A DNA stretch of 64,000 bases from Lederbergia lenta NBRC 16444. Lineage in GTDB: Bacteria > Bacillota > Bacilli > Bacillales > Bacillaceae_C. Location: the NCBI RefSeq assembly GCF_001591545.1, contig NZ_BCVC01000001.1, positions 806,001 through 870,000 of the forward strand, read 5' to 3'. The notes below the pieces were generated by a model that had not been told where the DNA came from, did no database searches, and saw only the letters and a program-made list of their open reading frames with translations. This document shows, piece by piece, positions 47,577-57,001 of this stretch; within the stretch, counting starts at the first letter, position 1, and the number at the start of each line of letters is the position of its first letter. The translations under genes were made by a program, and so were the position numbers.

Positions 47577-49466
47577 TTGAGTAAGCTTAAAAAGTTTAGT
47601 ATTTCACTTCCGATCGTAGCCACACTTATGTTATGGGGCAAAACTTATATTGTCTATAAAACAAGCTTTAATATAAAACTAGAAAATTTTATGCAAGAGC
47701 TGATATTATTTATTAACCCTTTAAGCTTTTTACTTTTTGTATTGGGTATCTCTCTTTTTTTAAATTCGGAAAAGGTTCGTAATCGATATATTATTATTAC
47801 TAGTTTCATATTAGGATTTGTGTTATATGGTAATGTAGTGTTTTATCGTTTTTTTACCGATTTCTTAACTTTACCAGTACTATTCCAAACGAGTAACTTT
47901 GCTGACCTTGGTGATAGCGCTATAACAGAAATTCATTGGTATGATTTTGTTTATTTCATTGATATAGCCATTTTATTCATTATCATGAAGTTTAAATCAA
48001 CGGCGATCAAGATCACCCCAGTTAAAAAGACAAATAGACGTGCATATTTCCTAGTGGCAACTGCCATGCTCTTTTTAAACTTAGGTCTTGCTGAGACTGA
48101 ACGTCCCCAATTATTAACACGAACATTTGACAGAGAAATGCTTGTGAAAAATCTCGGAACATATAATTATCATTTGTATGATATTTTTCTACAATCAAAA
48201 TCATCGGCGCAACGAGCCATGGCAAATGGTAGTGAATTAGTAGATATTGATAATTATATAAGTGCAAGTTTTGTTAAACCTGACAAAGATATGTTTGGTG
48301 TCGCTGAAGGGAAAAACTTAATTGTCATTTCATTGGAATCCATGCAAAGCTTTGTAATGAATAACGATGTATATGGTCAAGAAGTTACACCTTTTCTTAA
48401 TGAATTCATTAAAGACAGTTATTATTTCGATGAATTTTATCATCAAACAGGCCAAGGGAAAACTTCCGATTCCGAATTTTTACTTGAAAACTCTTTATAT
48501 CCTTTAAACCGCGGGGCCGTTTTCTTTACGCATTCAGGAAATAAGTACGATGCTATGGCTCAAAAACTAGCGAATAATGGATATCATTCTTCCACGATGC
48601 ATGCGAATAATAAAAGTTTCTGGAACCGGGATATTATGTATCAAGCACTAGGCTATGATTATTTTTATTCAGCCACAGATTACAGCATCACACCTGAAAA
48701 TTCTGTAGGGTGGGGGATGAAGGATATCCCATTTTTTGAACAATCGGTGGACATAATGAAAACAATTCCAAAGCCTTTTTATACAAAGATGATCACTTTG
48801 ACGAATCATCACCCGTTTAGAGTCGAAGGTGAAGATAAATTAATTGATGAATATGATTCTAAGAGCGGTACATTGAATCGATATTTTACTACGGTAAGAT
48901 ACATGGATGAAGCAGTGAAAGACTTTATTCAAAGGCTGAAAGACGAGGGTATTTATGAAGAATCAATTATTGTCATGTATGGAGACCATTATGGAATTTC
49001 TGAGAATCATAATGAAGCAATGTCACAGTATTTAGGGAAAGAAGTGACGCCATTTGTAAATACTCAGCTCCAACGCGTACCACTAATCGTTCATATCCCT
49101 AGTGTCACCGACAATGGAAAAGGAAAAACCATTTCCAAAATAGGCGGGCAAATTGATTTAAAACCTACTCTCCTTCATCTCTTAGGCATTAATACGAAAA
49201 AGGATATCCAGTTTGGAGAAGATTTATTTTCTCCGGATCACCGAGACTTTACAGTATTTAGAGATGGACGTTTCGTTACAAAGGATTATGTCTATGCCGA
49301 TAATACATGTTATTCCAAAGATACCGAAGAACAAGTTGAAGCTTCCTATTGTGAACCATTTAAAGAGAAAGCGAGTAAGGAACTTAATTACTCCGACAAA
49401 ATTATTTATGGCGACCTTCTACGGTTTTATGAAGATCCAGATTACACGAGTAATACTACCCATTAA
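47577..49466 (+). CDS. yqgS: Lipoteichoic acid synthase-like protein (YqgS/LtaS family)
   Basis: 629-residue sulfatase-fold glycerolphosphate transferase. Five membrane helices in residues about 8-175, then an extracellular catalytic domain: E in VISLESMQSF, nucleophile Thr in GQGKTSDSEF (about 300), W in SVGWGMKD, and NHHPF. TTG 47577 after AGGAGG. Position matches B. subtilis YqgS, one of several LtaS paralogues, so which product it makes is uncertain. Confidence 0.92.
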   Translation: MSKLKKFSISLPIVATLMLWGKTYIVYKTSFNIKLENFMQELILFINPLSFLLFVLGISLFLNSEKVRNRYIIITSFILGFVLYGNVVFYRFFTDFLTLPVLFQTSNFADLGDSAITEIHWYDFVYFIDIAILFIIMKFKSTAIKITPVKKTNRRAYFLVATAMLFLNLGLAETERPQLLTRTFDREMLVKNLGTYNYHLYDIFLQSKSSAQRAMANGSELVDIDNYISASFVKPDKDMFGVAEGKNLIVISLESMQSFVMNNDVYGQEVTPFLNEFIKDSYYFDEFYHQTGQGKTSDSEFLLENSLYPLNRGAVFFTHSGNKYDAMAQKLANNGYHSSTMHANNKSFWNRDIMYQALGYDYFYSATDYSITPENSVGWGMKDIPFFEQSVDIMKTIPKPFYTKMITLTNHHPFRVEGEDKLIDEYDSKSGTLNRYFTTVRYMDEAVKDFIQRLKDEGIYEESIIVMYGDHYGISENHNEAMSQYLGKEVTPFVNTQLQRVPLIVHIPSVTDNGKGKTISKIGGQIDLKPTLLHLLGINTKKDIQFGEDLFSPDHRDFTVFRDGRFVTKDYVYADNTCYSKDTEEQVEASYCEPFKEKASKELNYSDKIIYGDLLRFYEDPDYTSNTTH

Positions 49467-49494
49467 TGGGAAATAAACATAGACTTTCTTACAT

Positions 49495-49560
49495 GCTCGG
49501 CAGTCTGAATTTTATCGAGTATAGTTTTTGTTTACTATGCTTGCATACGGAAGGCCGAGC
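49495..49560. other. Unexplained stem-loop region after LTA synthase gene
   Basis: GCTCGGC 49495-49501 pairs perfectly with GCCGAGC 49554-49560. Inside, AGTATAG (49518-49524) can pair with CTATGCT (49535-49541) with a G-U or mismatch. No T-run follows, so it is not a standard terminator. It could be an RNA element, a DNA-binding palindrome or chance. Confidence 0.35.
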
Positions 49561-49662
49561 AAATCTTTATTGTATCAGCTTTTTGTAATAGTTTCGTAAC
49601 ATAATTTCTTTTAGAATACGGTAATTAGTAGTATGATGGATTAATAGGGGAGGGGAGTGTAT

Positions 49663-50796
49663 GTGCGGCTAACGGTAAAGTTTTGTATTTTAATGAACGT
49701 AATAATCATTCTATTACTTAGTGGATGTATAGAAAAATCTATGGATGCAAGTCCCTCACCAGAGCCCCTCAATAAAAGTGAGAGCAATGAGAGCAATTCT
49801 GTAAATTTACCCGTGGTCCCATTGGATGTTGGTTCGGGGAAATTTGAAAAAAGTTATGGTTGGCTTGATGATCAAACGATACTATATTCTTATGTGGATA
49901 AAGGGAAGTATTATGTATCCTCATATGAACTTTATAAAGGTGATTCAGAAATTATTTTTGCCTCTTCCACACCCATCGTTAATGTAATTATCCACCCAAT
50001 GCAAGAAAAATTACTTATACATACTTCTCCATCTACCCATGGAGCAGAAGTATTTATTACAGATGCACAAGGGGATATTTCTTTTTCAACCGAAATCGAG
50101 TCTTACGAATTAGCGATAGAATGGAATAAAAAAGATGCAACCCAAATGTTCATTACAGCTTTTTACGAGGATTGGACATATGATATACACCATCTCGATC
50201 TGAGTACTAATAACATGAACAAAGTTCCGCATCTTGAACCATTTATGAAATGGTTGGGAAACTCTGTAATTGAACAAAGATGGAATGAAAATGATGAAGC
50301 ATTTTTTGCCCCGCTTTGGAAAACTTTTATTGATAGGGATAAAAAGACCGAATTATTAAAGGATGAAGTATATCGTTTTGATGTGTTTTCCGATTACTTG
50401 ATGGTCATTACTATTCCAAAGAATAATCAGACAGTCTTTGAATACCAATTCTTTGATCTGTCAATGAAGCGTAAGAATTTATTAGAAAAGCCTAACTTAA
50501 CGCAGTATGCTGATTGGCTTATCCCTTATTATGATTATAATGTGGCAGAGAATAAGTTTATTACGTTTGCCCCCGAAACACATGCTAGCGTTGATACATA
50601 TAATGATGGATTTAAGTTAATTGAACTTGATTTAGACGATGGCAAAGAAAAGGAATTGATCGTAGATATTGACAATCAACCAATATCATGTGCCGCTAGC
50701 GGAAATCAGTGTTTATATGGGTATCAATTGGAGAATTTGTTGAATTTAAAGACTGGTAAAATAGAAAAGATAATGAAGGACAATAAAGCAGAATGA
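49663..50796 (+). CDS. yqgU: YqgU-like lipoprotein, beta-propeller-type
   Basis: About 377 residues from GTG 49663; GTG 49657 is two codons earlier and nearly as good. N-terminal hydrophobic stretch ends in LLSGC, a lipobox placing the cysteine near residue 22. The remainder is extracytoplasmic with repeated WLDDQTILYSY-like strands, as in the YqgU family of predicted beta-propellers. Function unknown. Lies between the LTA synthase and yqgW/yqgX as in B. subtilis. Confidence 0.8.
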   Translation: MRLTVKFCILMNVIIILLLSGCIEKSMDASPSPEPLNKSESNESNSVNLPVVPLDVGSGKFEKSYGWLDDQTILYSYVDKGKYYVSSYELYKGDSEIIFASSTPIVNVIIHPMQEKLLIHTSPSTHGAEVFITDAQGDISFSTEIESYELAIEWNKKDATQMFITAFYEDWTYDIHHLDLSTNNMNKVPHLEPFMKWLGNSVIEQRWNENDEAFFAPLWKTFIDRDKKTELLKDEVYRFDVFSDYLMVITIPKNNQTVFEYQFFDLSMKRKNLLEKPNLTQYADWLIPYYDYNVAENKFITFAPETHASVDTYNDGFKLIELDLDDGKEKELIVDIDNQPISCAASGNQCLYGYQLENLLNLKTGKIEKIMKDNKAE

Positions 50797-50797
50797 G

Positions 50798-50831
50798 AAA
50801 AGCGAAGCATCGTTATACGATGCTTCGCTTT
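50798..50831. terminator. Bidirectional terminator of yqgU and yqgW
   Basis: Fourteen-base perfect stem (AAGCGAAGCATCG with CGATGCTTCGCTT), flanked by A and T runs, between convergent genes. Confidence 0.85.
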
Positions 50832-50846
50832 ATGATTGAATTTGTT

Positions 50847-51023
50847 TTAGCCTTGGGGAAGCGATTCGGAAATTTTCAATAATGATGCGATGGCGAAAAA
50901 GCCAAATACTGAAACAGTACCGAGTCCAAAAATGATTCCAAGAAGATTTTTGTTTTTCAATGCGCTGATCGTTCCAAATACAGCAAGTATAGCAACTAAA
51001 AGAAAAATAATAACCGTTCCCAT
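50847..51023 (-). CDS. yqgW: YqgW-like DUF2759 small membrane protein
   Basis: 58 residues with two hydrophobic helices (MGTVIIFLLVAILAVFGT; GIIFGLGTVSVFGFFAIASLL, abbreviated). ATG 51023 follows AAGGAGG. The DUF2759 pattern and the place between yqgU and yqgX agree. Function unknown. Confidence 0.8.
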   Translation of the reverse strand: MGTVIIFLLVAILAVFGTISALKNKNLLGIIFGLGTVSVFGFFAIASLLKISESLPQG

Positions 51024-51252
51024 ATTAAAAGCCTCCTTCTGCAAATACTTCCATTAGTACTTATTAATAAATGATTACGTCCCTACATATTTTATAGCTT
51101 TTTTTCAATTTTGTCGAGTAGTAATAGTGACACTTCTATGAAAGCCTACTATTAGTATACACAAGAATAAAAAACGGAGCAAAGAATCAATTCTTTTCGT
51201 ATTATACCCTAACATGATAAAATTATAGAAACGAATAAAGTGAGGAATTAAA

Positions 51253-51879
51253 ATGAATTGGAAACAAATTCCCTTAGGTGCATATCAAACAAATTGTTAC
51301 ATCCTATACAACGCTGATAAGCAGTGTATTATTTTTGATCCAGGTTCTGAAGGTGATGCGTTGAATACGTTTATTAGCCAAGAAGAGTATAAGCCACTTG
51401 CAATTGTATTGACCCATGCTCATTTTGATCATATTGGGGCAGTTGATATTGTGCGCGACAAATGGAATATACCTGTTTATATTCATGAGTTGGAAAAAGA
51501 TTGGTTGGCAAATCCATCATTGAATGGATCAGGACGTTTTCCAGTAGGTGATTTAATAAAAGCACGAGATGCTGACAAACTATTGTCGAATGAAAAGGAT
51601 CTTCAAATTGGTCCATTTTCATTTAAATTATTACATACTCCAGGACATTCTCCTGGCAGTCTTTCGTTTTATGTGAATGATATGAATATTGTTTTCGCAG
51701 GAGACACCCTGTTCTCGGGTAGTATAGGCCGTACAGACTTAACAGAAGGGAGTCATGAACAATTGATCCTAAGTATCAAAAACAAGCTACTCACGTTACC
51801 TGAAGCAACAGCTGTGCTTCCTGGTCATGGTCCTGCTACAACTGTAGAGAGAGAAAGAAGCAGCAACCCTTTTTTGTAA
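51253..51879 (+). CDS. yqgX: YqgX, metallo-beta-lactamase-fold hydrolase
   Basis: 208-residue MBL-fold hydrolase of the glyoxalase-II-like group. Metal motif THAHFDHIGA (about residue 56), TPGHSPGS (about 133), AGDTLFSGSIGRTDL and LPGHGPATT are complete. ATG 51253 follows GTGAGGAA. Named in some annotations as a hydroxyacylglutathione hydrolase; substrate unproven. Confidence 0.9.
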   Translation: MNWKQIPLGAYQTNCYILYNADKQCIIFDPGSEGDALNTFISQEEYKPLAIVLTHAHFDHIGAVDIVRDKWNIPVYIHELEKDWLANPSLNGSGRFPVGDLIKARDADKLLSNEKDLQIGPFSFKLLHTPGHSPGSLSFYVNDMNIVFAGDTLFSGSIGRTDLTEGSHEQLILSIKNKLLTLPEATAVLPGHGPATTVERERSSNPFL

Positions 51880-52007
51880 TAAAACAATAAGGAGCAGTCG
51901 CTCATTATTTGGCATTAATATAGTGAATGTGCGGGCAAAAACGAGTCGGGAAAACACAACGAGCGCTTGAGCTGAAATCAACACCCAGATTAACATGAAT
52001 AAATAAA

Positions 52008-52051
52008 AAGGTTGTCCAAAAAGTCAACTACTACTTCTTGGACAACCTTTT
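52008..52051. terminator. Terminator between yqgX and ABC permease
   Basis: AAGGTTGTCCAA 52008-52019 pairs perfectly with TTGGACAACCTT 52038-52049. It serves the ABC transporter genes on the minus strand and possibly yqgX. Bases 51880-52007 show no gene. Confidence 0.8.
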
Positions 52052-52055
52052 GCTG

Positions 52056-52874
52056 TTAAAAGGAAATATCTCGTTTTTGAAAGAAGATAAAAGTTATGGC
52101 CATAAAGACAATATAATATGCAACTAATAATATACTTGAAAAACCAAGTGTAACCCCAGGCGCAATTGTATCTTGTATCGCGTATATAGATAAATCAAGA
52201 TGGGAGAAGATCAGATACTTTGTCCATGTAAACTTTTCCATTAGGAAATAGAGAATACCCCCAATTGTACTGTTGAAAAATAGGACAAATACTCCAACAC
52301 CAACAGCTAATGCTTGACTTTTGAATAGGGTAGAAAGCATGAAAGAAATGGTAGTGATAATAAAAAGGCTAGGCAAGAAAAGCAAAATTTTCTTCATGAC
52401 TTGTGTGCCTATTACTCCTTCGAATGTACCAGTTAATGAGAACTCCTCAAATGTAGCATTATAGCCTCCGGCCCCAAAGAAGATTAAGCCGATTAAATAT
52501 CCGGAAATTACAAGGGTAAGCAGAAGCAACATAGAGTATATAGTTACAGCAATATATTTGGATAATAAAATTTTCCATCGTGGATATGGGCGAATTAATA
52601 ATTGTTTAATCGTCCCACTCGCAAACTCTGCTGAAACATTGGCACTACATACGATAACTGTAAACAACGTAACAAGCGTGCTGACACCGAGCATAACTGT
52701 ATTCATATAAGTCCAAGTAGTCGGTGAGCCGTTGCTCATTTCAGGAAATTTCTTCAGTAAAATATAATAGATGGTAGCACCACCCAACAATACAGTAAAG
52801 ATAGCAATCATGTAAATCCATGAACTCTTTTTGGAAAATATTTTCATTAATTCGTTACGAACAAGTGACATCAT
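52056..52874 (-). CDS. ABC-2 type transporter permease
   Basis: 272 residues with six membrane helices; the N-terminus MMSLVRNELMKIFSKKSSW and FASGTIKQLLIRPYPRWKIL fit permeases paired with BcrA-like ATPases. Four-base overlap with the upstream ATPase gene indicates an operon. Exporter substrate unknown (peptide or toxic compound by family). Confidence 0.85.
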   Translation of the reverse strand: MMSLVRNELMKIFSKKSSWIYMIAIFTVLLGGATIYYILLKKFPEMSNGSPTTWTYMNTVMLGVSTLVTLFTVIVCSANVSAEFASGTIKQLLIRPYPRWKILLSKYIAVTIYSMLLLLTLVISGYLIGLIFFGAGGYNATFEEFSLTGTFEGVIGTQVMKKILLFLPSLFIITTISFMLSTLFKSQALAVGVGVFVLFFNSTIGGILYFLMEKFTWTKYLIFSHLDLSIYAIQDTIAPGVTLGFSSILLVAYYIVFMAITFIFFQKRDISF

Positions 52875-53815
52875 CGAAGGCTTACCTCTCTTTCACTATT
52901 TGTTAACTCCATAAATCGATCTTCTAAGGTCTTTTTGACACTAGAAATTTCGTACACGTGTATGTCTGATTGAACGAGAAGCTTATTTATTTCACTTATT
53001 GATTGGTAGTCAATAGTAGCTTTGAACTGTGTATCATTCAAAATTTCCAATGTTAACCCTGTTTTGGTTTTGGATGCAAGCGCTAGGGAGGCCGATTCGC
53101 TGTTATTTGTCGTGAAAGTAACTTCACGTAATAAATCGTTTTCCATATTTGTTGTTTCTTGCATAGATTCAATATGTATTAATTTCCCTTTATCTATAAT
53201 TGCAAAGCGATCACACATTAATTGCATTTCGGATAATAAATGGGAAGAAACTAATACTGAGATGCCATTGTTCGCTAACATTCTAAGATGATCTCGAAAT
53301 TCGCGGATTCCTGATGGATCCAGACCATTTGTAGGTTCATCTAAAATCAATAAAGATGGTGTATGCAAAATTGCTTGAGCTACTCCAAGTCTTTGTCTCA
53401 TTCCGAGCGAATATGTCTTTACTTTTTGATTAACAGCGTGATCTAACTTTACCAATTTGATCGTATCTTGTAGCTTCTCATCTGTAATATCTTTTTGAGA
53501 CATGCGTTTGTAATGAATAAGGTTTTTATATCCCGTCATATAGCCGTAAAATTCTGGGTTTTCTACAATTGCGCCAATTTCATTTAATGCTTCTGTGAAA
53601 TGGACATCCAAATCATGACCATTGACGATAACCTTACCCGCAGTTCGATTAATCAAGCCTACAATCATTCGGATGATTGTGGTTTTACCTGCACCATTCG
53701 GACCGAGCAATCCAAATATTTCACCTTTTTTTACATCAAAACTTACATCATTAACAATTGTTTTTGATCCGATTTTTTTAGTTAAGCCTTGGACCGTTAA
53801 ACCGTAGTCATTCAT
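52871..53815 (-). CDS. ABC transporter ATP-binding protein (BcrA/drug-export type)
   Basis: 314 residues: Walker A GPNGAGKTT (about residue 38), signature SLGMRQRLG (about 135), Walker B LLILDEPTNGLDPSG and a C-terminal regulatory region of about 100 residues. Forms a two-gene exporter with the permease. This pair lies between yqgX and yqgY, where B. subtilis has no such genes as far as I recall, so it is probably a lineage-specific insertion. Confidence 0.9.
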   Translation of the reverse strand: MNDYGLTVQGLTKKIGSKTIVNDVSFDVKKGEIFGLLGPNGAGKTTIIRMIVGLINRTAGKVIVNGHDLDVHFTEALNEIGAIVENPEFYGYMTGYKNLIHYKRMSQKDITDEKLQDTIKLVKLDHAVNQKVKTYSLGMRQRLGVAQAILHTPSLLILDEPTNGLDPSGIREFRDHLRMLANNGISVLVSSHLLSEMQLMCDRFAIIDKGKLIHIESMQETTNMENDLLREVTFTTNNSESASLALASKTKTGLTLEILNDTQFKATIDYQSISEINKLLVQSDIHVYEISSVKKTLEDRFMELTNSEREVSLR

Positions 53816-53950
53816 TTTCTCCCTCTTTTCTTATGTATCTCTCTTGTAATACGAATATACACAAAATAGGTTCCAAATTAATGGAAAGAATCGATACATT
53901 TTCTAAAAGGCTAGAACAGCATATCAAGGGTTGCCAAGAGTTTGTTTGCA

Positions 53951-53992
53951 TAACAAAAGAGCTTCCGATTGAAATCAGAAGCTCTTTTGTTA
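53951..53992 (-). terminator. Terminator of yqgY
   Basis: Fifteen-base perfect inverted repeat (53951-53965 and 53978-53992). Read on the minus strand it lies about 90 bases downstream of yqgY, and it separates yqgY from the ABC genes. Bases 53816-54080 hold no gene. Confidence 0.7.
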
Positions 53993-54080
53993 AAAGTCTT
54001 TATGCACTTAGATTAAGCATATAATATTTGGTTTTAGCTTGATTCAAAGCACATGCTGTTTTAAGAAGATTACGTTATTC

Positions 54081-54323
54081 TTATAGTCCGCCACCTGGAG
54101 GCATTAGGAATAATGTATAGTATGTAAATCCGGCAAAGAATACAGTTAAGTATGCGCCAAATACATACATATACATCCGCTCAGATAATCTTAAATAGCT
54201 AAGAAGTACAAAGAATCCCGTTTGCCCAAGAAAGAGCAGTGCGGTTTTGTCCATGCCACCTAAATAAAACATAATTGCAAAAATACCAGTCCAGAATGCT
54301 AACCCTCTGTACATACGATCCAT
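54081..54323 (-). CDS. yqgY: YqgY-like DUF2626 membrane protein
   Basis: 80 residues with two or three membrane helices; MDRMYRGLAFWTGIFAIMFY, SYLRLSERMYMYVFGAYLT and the Gly-rich end MPPGGGL are typical of DUF2626. B. subtilis YqgY is the counterpart. Function unknown. GGAGGGATAC precedes the ATG. Confidence 0.85.
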   Translation of the reverse strand: MDRMYRGLAFWTGIFAIMFYLGGMDKTALLFLGQTGFFVLLSYLRLSERMYMYVFGAYLTVFFAGFTYYTLFLMPPGGGL

Positions 54324-54587
54324 ATGTATCCCTCCTTTACAGCCATTTATCCATCAATTACTCATTATAAAGGAAATATGCTGATAATGTAAATATATGA
54401 GTAGCTGTGTTTGTGACGAATGCGTGATTAAAATACCTTTGCATCCGCTGATCCTTCCCCTTTAGTATACCTCATTAAAGTAAAAATGAAAAAAGAAAAT
54501 AATTATTTTCCTTTTTTAGCAGGAGATAGGGAACTAGCGTCGAATAATGTAAAATAACGAAAAAGAATAGGTGGTGTTTTATGAAAA

Positions 54588-55646
54588 ATGTCTATTGAAA
54601 AAATAGCAGATCTCCTTCTTAAACAAGCAATACAACTCACGGCAACAGATATCCATATTACTCCTCGGAAACATAACTATCACATTCAGTTTAGACTCCA
54701 TGGTTTACTAACGACAATTCAATCCATTCCTTTCCAAGCAGGGGAGAGACTAATTTCACATTTGAAGTTTATGTCATCAATCGACATAAGTGAAAAAAGA
54801 AAGCCTCAAAGTGGATCCTTCGAACTAAATCTCAATAATCAGTTAATCGCACTAAGAATTTCTACACTTCCAACTACATTGGCAAAAGAAAGTCTTGTCA
54901 TTCGTATCTTGCCCCAAGATCACTCCTTTATCCTAGAAAAGATGTCTCTATTTCCGTCTACTTCTCCTATACTTAAATCCTTTATGTTACACGCTCATGG
55001 AATGCTAATTTTCACAGGTCCAACCGGCAGCGGTAAATCGACGACAATGTACGCAGTTGCAGAGCATTGCGCAGGTACGTTAAATCGCCGGGTAGTAACG
55101 TTAGAAGACCCTGTAGAGAAACAAAGTGATATGTTATTACAGGTACAGTTAAATGATAAAGCTGGTATTACCTACAGTACTGGGTTAAAAGCAATCTTAC
55201 GGCATGACCCAGATGTTATTATCATCGGAGAGATTCGTGATGCGGAAACTGCTCATATTGCTATAAGAGCTGCATTAACCGGACATCTCGTATTGACAAG
55301 CTTACACACCCGTGATGCCAAAGGAGCAATCTATCGGTTACTTGAATTTGGTGTAAAACTGCAAGATATTGAACAAACCTTAATTGGAATTATGGCACAG
55401 CGTTTAATAGCGCTTTTATGCCCTTTATGTGGGGAAAGCTGTTCGAAATTTTGTACGCGTAGGGTAGCGAAAAGAACTGGTGTGTATGAAATTCTTTATG
55501 GGCAAGCATTAGTAGGTGCACTAGAAGAATCGAAGGGAGGAAAAGAGGTATATCATTATCCATTGATCAAAGATTTGATTAGAAAGGGGATTGCGCTTGG
55601 CTACGTTCCTGTCGAAGAATATAAACACTGGGTACTTGAAGAATAG
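54588..55646 (+). CDS. comGA: ComGA, competence pseudopilus assembly ATPase
   Basis: 352-residue type II/IV secretion ATPase (PilB/GspE-like). Walker A TGPTGSGKSTT (about residue 145), EIRDAETAHIAIRAALTGHL (fragment), LTSLHTRDAKGAIYRLLEFG, and a zinc-finger-like CPLCGESC are present. ATG 54588 fits the usual N-terminus MSIEKIADLLL, but its best Shine-Dalgarno (AGGTGG) is better placed for ATG 54581, which opens a five-codon frame ending in TGA. See findings. Confidence 0.93.
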   Translation: MSIEKIADLLLKQAIQLTATDIHITPRKHNYHIQFRLHGLLTTIQSIPFQAGERLISHLKFMSSIDISEKRKPQSGSFELNLNNQLIALRISTLPTTLAKESLVIRILPQDHSFILEKMSLFPSTSPILKSFMLHAHGMLIFTGPTGSGKSTTMYAVAEHCAGTLNRRVVTLEDPVEKQSDMLLQVQLNDKAGITYSTGLKAILRHDPDVIIIGEIRDAETAHIAIRAALTGHLVLTSLHTRDAKGAIYRLLEFGVKLQDIEQTLIGIMAQRLIALLCPLCGESCSKFCTRRVAKRTGVYEILYGQALVGALEESKGGKEVYHYPLIKDLIRKGIALGYVPVEEYKHWVLEE

Positions 55647-56661
55647 GTTGACCCTGAAAGAGCAAGGGGGAGCGCTAATAAGAATTAGTGATATGCTGAT
55701 CAACGGTTTTACATTAAATGAAGCTTTGGTATTTCAAAGCCGCCTTAATCGTAAACATGAGGACTTATATATGCGTATGATTGATGGGATTCAAGGAGGT
55801 AAGCCACCTTATGAAGTTTTATCCGAATGTCATTTTGATAATCAAGCTTGTGCACAGCTGTTTTTTGCGGATAAACATGGATATATAGCTGAAGCATTAA
55901 AAGAAAGCGGAGAGTATTTATTACGAAAAACATCAGAAAGAAAAAAGTTATTCAACTTAATGCAATATCCACTTATTCTCCTCTTTGTATTGGTGATCAT
56001 TGGTATTTTAATGCAATGGCTCTTACTTCCACGTTTTAAAACGCTTTATAGTTCTATGGATTTTCAGCCCGGTGTGGGCATCACCCTAATCCTCCATCTT
56101 ACGCAAAATATCTCCATCTATTTTACATCATTGATCTTAGCAATTAGTGCTGTTTTTATAGTCATTAAAACTGTAATAAATAAAAAAACTGCGATAGAGA
56201 AAGCCTCGTTTTATTCTCGTGTCCCACTAATTCATTCCTTTTATACATTGTACCAGACTGTTTTTCTTTCCAGAGAATGGAGTTTTCTTCTGAAAAGCGG
56301 CTTCTCTATGAACGAAGTGATTAAAATTATGGAAGCACAAAACTTTAGACCTTTATTAAGAGAAACAGCAGAAGAGATAAAAGATTTACTCATGCTTGGT
56401 TATTCCTTTTCTGATGCTATTTCTGAGCTTCCTTATATAGAGGAAGAACTGAAAGTAATAATTGCGCACGGTGAACAAAATGGAAGGCTTGATAGTGAAT
56501 TACAATATTTTAGTCAAATATGTTTACAAACATTAGAAGAAAAAACGATTAAAGTGTTTCAAATCATCCAACCGATCATTTTCGTTTTAATTGGTTTGAT
56601 AGTGATCACAGTATATATGTCAATTTTTTTACCTATGTTTCAAATGATTGAATCTATATAA
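55597..56661 (+). CDS. comGB: ComGB, competence pseudopilus membrane protein
   Basis: About 354 residues (TTG 55597, six bases after AAAGGGGA; TTG 55591 or 55648 are alternatives). GspF/PilC-like: two repeated T2SSF domains, three membrane segments (about residues 120, 170 and 330). Overlaps comGA by about 50 bases, as in other Bacillus comG operons. Confidence 0.88.
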   Translation: MATFLSKNINTGYLKNRLTLKEQGGALIRISDMLINGFTLNEALVFQSRLNRKHEDLYMRMIDGIQGGKPPYEVLSECHFDNQACAQLFFADKHGYIAEALKESGEYLLRKTSERKKLFNLMQYPLILLFVLVIIGILMQWLLLPRFKTLYSSMDFQPGVGITLILHLTQNISIYFTSLILAISAVFIVIKTVINKKTAIEKASFYSRVPLIHSFYTLYQTVFLSREWSFLLKSGFSMNEVIKIMEAQNFRPLLRETAEEIKDLLMLGYSFSDAISELPYIEEELKVIIAHGEQNGRLDSELQYFSQICLQTLEEKTIKVFQIIQPIIFVLIGLIVITVYMSIFLPMFQMIESI

Positions 56662-56676
56662 AAGGAGATTAAAACA

Positions 56677-56991
56677 ATGTTCAAAAAATTAATAAATAAT
56701 CAAAAAGGTTTTACGTTAGTCGAAATGATGATTGTTTTACTAGTAATTACGATTATTTTGCTTGTTGCCTTGCCGAATGTAACGAACCATAGTTCGACTA
56801 TTAACGAAAAAGGCTGTAAAGCATATGTACAAATGCTGCGTGGACAAGTAGAAGCATATAGAATGGAGAATAATGTTACCCCGAGTGTTGAAGATTTAAA
56901 GAAATACATCAAATCGGATGAACTCGTTTGTCCAAATGGGAATGTAATAGAGATTGATTCAAAAGGTAATGTCACAGAAAGAAAAGAATAG
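56677..56991 (+). CDS. comGC: ComGC, major pseudopilin
   Basis: 104 residues. Prepilin signature NQKGFTLVEMMIVLLVI near residue 9, cleaved by ComC before the Phe; one helix, then a globular domain with a cysteine pair (CKAYVQ, LVCPNG). ATG 56677 after AAAGGAGA. Forms the transformation pseudopilus. Confidence 0.94.
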   Translation: MFKKLINNQKGFTLVEMMIVLLVITIILLVALPNVTNHSSTINEKGCKAYVQMLRGQVEAYRMENNVTPSVEDLKKYIKSDELVCPNGNVIEIDSKGNVTERKE

Positions 56992-57001
56992 AAGGAAAAA
57001 T

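Noticed and set aside
51796-51996. 66-codon minus-strand frame past yqgX
   Set aside because: Overlaps the yqgX 3' end on the opposite strand, with no motif or start site.
53833-54024. 63-codon plus-strand frame
   Set aside because: Spans the terminator palindrome of yqgY; no homology pattern and no ribosome binding site.
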